From: an uncultured Clostridium sp. | GTDB lineage: Bacteria; Bacillota; Clostridia; TANB77; CAG-508 | Direction of reading: 5' to 3' | NCBI GenBank assembly: GCA_945610215.1 | Contig: CALYZR010000021.1 | Span: forward strand, 1-7,895 | Length of the DNA stretch: 7,895 nt | Shown here: piece after piece, positions 6,745-7,895 of the stretch | How the letters are laid out: each line of letters begins with the position of its first letter | How positions within the stretch are numbered: position 1 is the first letter of the stretch | Program-made: the position numbers and the translations under genes | The notes under the pieces: model-generated | What the model was told of the DNA's origin: nothing | Databases searched by the model: none | The model's input: the letters and a program-made list of their open reading frames with translations, nothing else

Positions 6745-6775
6745 AGAACAAAGCGACGTAGTCGCCCTTTGTTCT
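6745..6775 (+). terminator. Hairpin 1 after the protease gene
   Basis: AGAACAAAG (6745-6753) pairs with CTTTGTTCT (6767-6775), and an inner CGAC/GTCG stem closes a GTA loop with a CC bulge. It starts seven bases after the protease stop. No T-run follows, so it may protect the 3' end or be part of a longer structured RNA rather than stop transcription. Confidence 0.5.
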
Positions 6776-6776
6776 C

Positions 6777-6818
6777 GCCGATTTGAGTTTGCGAATAAAA
6801 TGAGCAAATCTCAAAGGC
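6777..6818 (+). other. Hairpin 2, bulged 14-bp stem
   Basis: GCC-GA-TTTGAGTTTGC (6777-6792) pairs with GCAAA-T-CTCAAA-GGC (6804-6818), leaving an 11-base loop. It directly follows hairpin 1. No coding frame or T-run is associated with it; function unknown. Confidence 0.45.
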
Positions 6819-6838
6819 AATAGCGATTATAGCATTTT

Positions 6839-6874
6839 ATATAATAGGAATTTCGGAGAAATTTCCTATTATAT
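6839..6874. other. Hairpin 3, 16-bp stem with one bulge
   Basis: ATATAATAGGAATTTC (6839-6854) pairs with GAAA, a bulged T, then TTCCTATTATAT (6858-6874) around a GGA loop. It lies between hairpin 2 and the bidirectional terminator. It may be a decayed mobile-repeat end or a structural 3' element. Confidence 0.45.
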
Positions 6875-6882
6875 TAAAAATT

Positions 6883-6920
6883 AAAAAGCAATCAATAATT
6901 TATATATTGATTGCTTTTTT
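6883..6920. terminator. Bidirectional intrinsic terminator between convergent genes
   Basis: AAAAAGCAATCAATA (6883-6897) and TATTGATTGCTTTTT (6905-6919) form a perfect 15-bp stem with a 7-base loop. The A- and T-runs give a U-tract on both strands. The element terminates the protease transcript on the plus strand and overlaps the stop codon (6921-6919) of the convergent minus-strand gene. Confidence 0.88.
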
Positions 6921-7746
6921 AAAATATTATTAAATCTGTTTCACTTGTATTTTCTTTATTTCCATATGCATATATTAAATATAATGTTTTGTTTTTACCT
7001 AAGAAAAAATTTGGTGTATTTTCTACTTTATACATATCATTATTTGGATTTCTTTGATATACATTATAACCTTGCTCCATAATGCTAGTATTTTGTTGAC
7101 TTACTTTTGTTATTTCTTCTGTTATTCGTTCTTGCATTTTTTCTTTATCTAAATTTCTTTTTTGTATAATTTCATCTAATGATACTAATCTATCTTCATC
7201 TATATTATAATTATACGTTTGGATTATAGTTCTTTGAGGATTTGTTCCTTCTTTTAATGTACATTTTATAACTAATGATAATATATTATCATTTATATAT
7301 CCTACATAACCCATATTGTATATTGTATATGCCTTATTGTTAGTTATTATATCTGCAATTTTTTGGCCAAATATGTCAAATATTTCCTGATTTATTTTTT
7401 TAGTTGTTGCTGTTTCTTCTTTAAAAAGTGGTATTTTAGCAACTATATTATATTTGGTTTCTTTTTTTTCGTTAATATCATATTTAGTCTCTATTATTTC
7501 ATCATAATTAATATTAGCATTTACTACTTTAACCGCGCCTTCTTTGTTAATAGTATTTGTAAATATTGAATCAAAATTATTTTTTAGATCTTCATAGTCT
7601 GCCTCTTCTCTTTCTGCTTCTGTTTTAGTTATTTTACTATTTGTAATTTGTGCATATATTCCAATTGCTAATGCTATGCTACATACTAATACTATTAATA
7701 TTATTATAATTAATTGTTTTTTATCTCTCCAAATGTATTTTAACAT
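6919..7746 (-). CDS. Membrane-anchored extracytoplasmic protein, DUF3298/RsiV-like
   Basis: A 275-residue protein with a basic cytoplasmic start (MLKYIWRDKK), one membrane anchor (about 11-32) and a charged, coiled-coil-prone stretch (about 35-60), followed by a soluble outer domain. The order of segments, a strand-rich LSLVIKCTLKEGTNP, then QTYNYNIDEDRLVSLDEII and a C-terminal FFLGKNKTLYLIYAYG, resembles the DUF4163/DUF3298 arrangement found in RsiV and peptidoglycan deacetylase PdaC. This is a fold-level impression only. No sigma factor gene or deacetylase domain is present, so an anti-sigma role is not supported. The start has GGAG seven bases upstream (7757-7754) and a good promoter behind it. 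Convergent with the protease gene and sharing its terminator. Function unknown. Confidence 0.8.
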   Translation of the reverse strand: MLKYIWRDKKQLIIIILIVLVCSIALAIGIYAQITNSKITKTEAEREEADYEDLKNNFDSIFTNTINKEGAVKVVNANINYDEIIETKYDINEKKETKYNIVAKIPLFKEETATTKKINQEIFDIFGQKIADIITNNKAYTIYNMGYVGYINDNILSLVIKCTLKEGTNPQRTIIQTYNYNIDEDRLVSLDEIIQKRNLDKEKMQERITEEITKVSQQNTSIMEQGYNVYQRNPNNDMYKVENTPNFFLGKNKTLYLIYAYGNKENTSETDLIIF

Positions 7747-7787
7747 TAATTGACTCCTTATATTTATAACAATATCTGTTTAAATAT

Positions 7788-7816
7788 ATTTTATATTTTG
7801 TTATTATTAATGTCAA
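7788..7816 (-). promoter_or_regulatory. Sigma-A promoter of the DUF3298-like gene
   Basis: On the minus strand, consensus -35 TTGACA (7816-7811) and -10 TAAAAT (7793-7788) are 17 bases apart. This gives a leader of about 35 bases. The rest of the window end (7817-7895) shows no gene, RNA or clear repeat. Confidence 0.8.
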
Positions 7817-7895
7817 TGAATTTTCTGTCTTTATTTTGTTTTGTACATTGCAATATTAAATGCACGATTTTTTATAAAAAAATTTAAAATCATTT

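Noticed and set aside
1..7895. CRISPR array, transposase, integrase or attachment sites
   Set aside because: No spaced direct repeats and no recombinase motifs were seen on either strand.

Overview
The window is AT-rich DNA (roughly 30% G+C) with strong AGGAGG-type ribosome binding sites, consensus sigma-A promoters, AGA-dominated arginine codons and Firmicutes-type genes. It most resembles a chromosomal piece of a low-GC Clostridia-like bacterium, possibly an uncultured gut lineage. Genus cannot be told from the sequence.

Layout: (1) 1-2056, minus strand: a PcrA/UvrD-family DNA helicase, cut by the window edge at its C-terminus. It reads as one complete helicase only if the ribosome skips one base at two places. 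(2) 2126-2572 and 2602-3903, minus: a low-molecular-weight protein phosphatase (YwlE-like overall) and a pyrimidine-nucleoside phosphorylase, closely spaced and reading towards the helicase. (3) 3904-4200, plus: a small, GC-richer unit with its own promoter, a 53-residue unknown protein and its own terminator, facing against its neighbours. (4) 4252-5341, minus: ribonuclease HII preceded by a pseudopilin-like gene, the two being translationally coupled. (5) 5342-5525: a divergent promoter region. (6) 5526-6737, plus: a membrane-anchored HtrA/DegP-type serine protease with a PDZ domain. (7) 6738-6920: a run of hairpins ending in a bidirectional terminator. (8) 6919-7746, minus: a membrane-anchored extracytoplasmic protein resembling DUF3298/RsiV-like domains, with a good promoter upstream. 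The last 150 bases hold that promoter and no gene.

The main discovery candidate is in the helicase. Both breaks in its reading frame fall on the same 8-mer (ACCGGAAT in the gene sense), at an in-frame CGG codon after an xAC codon. Skipping the C of CGG at each site restores the conserved helicase sequence exactly (Asn-Gly-Ile and Asp-Gly-Ile). By my reading, those two CGG triplets are the only in-frame CGG codons among about 2,350 codons in the window. This suggests +1 frameshifting at an unassigned or starved CGG codon. Sequencing error or gene decay is the alternative to exclude; two intact ACGGAAT sites elsewhere in the window argue against a simple motif-driven sequencing artefact.

The genes cover DNA maintenance (helicase, RNase HII), nucleoside salvage, protein dephosphorylation and envelope functions (pseudopilin, HtrA protease, anchored lipid-facing or wall-facing protein). 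There is no sign of a phage, transposase, CRISPR array, tRNA or rRNA.
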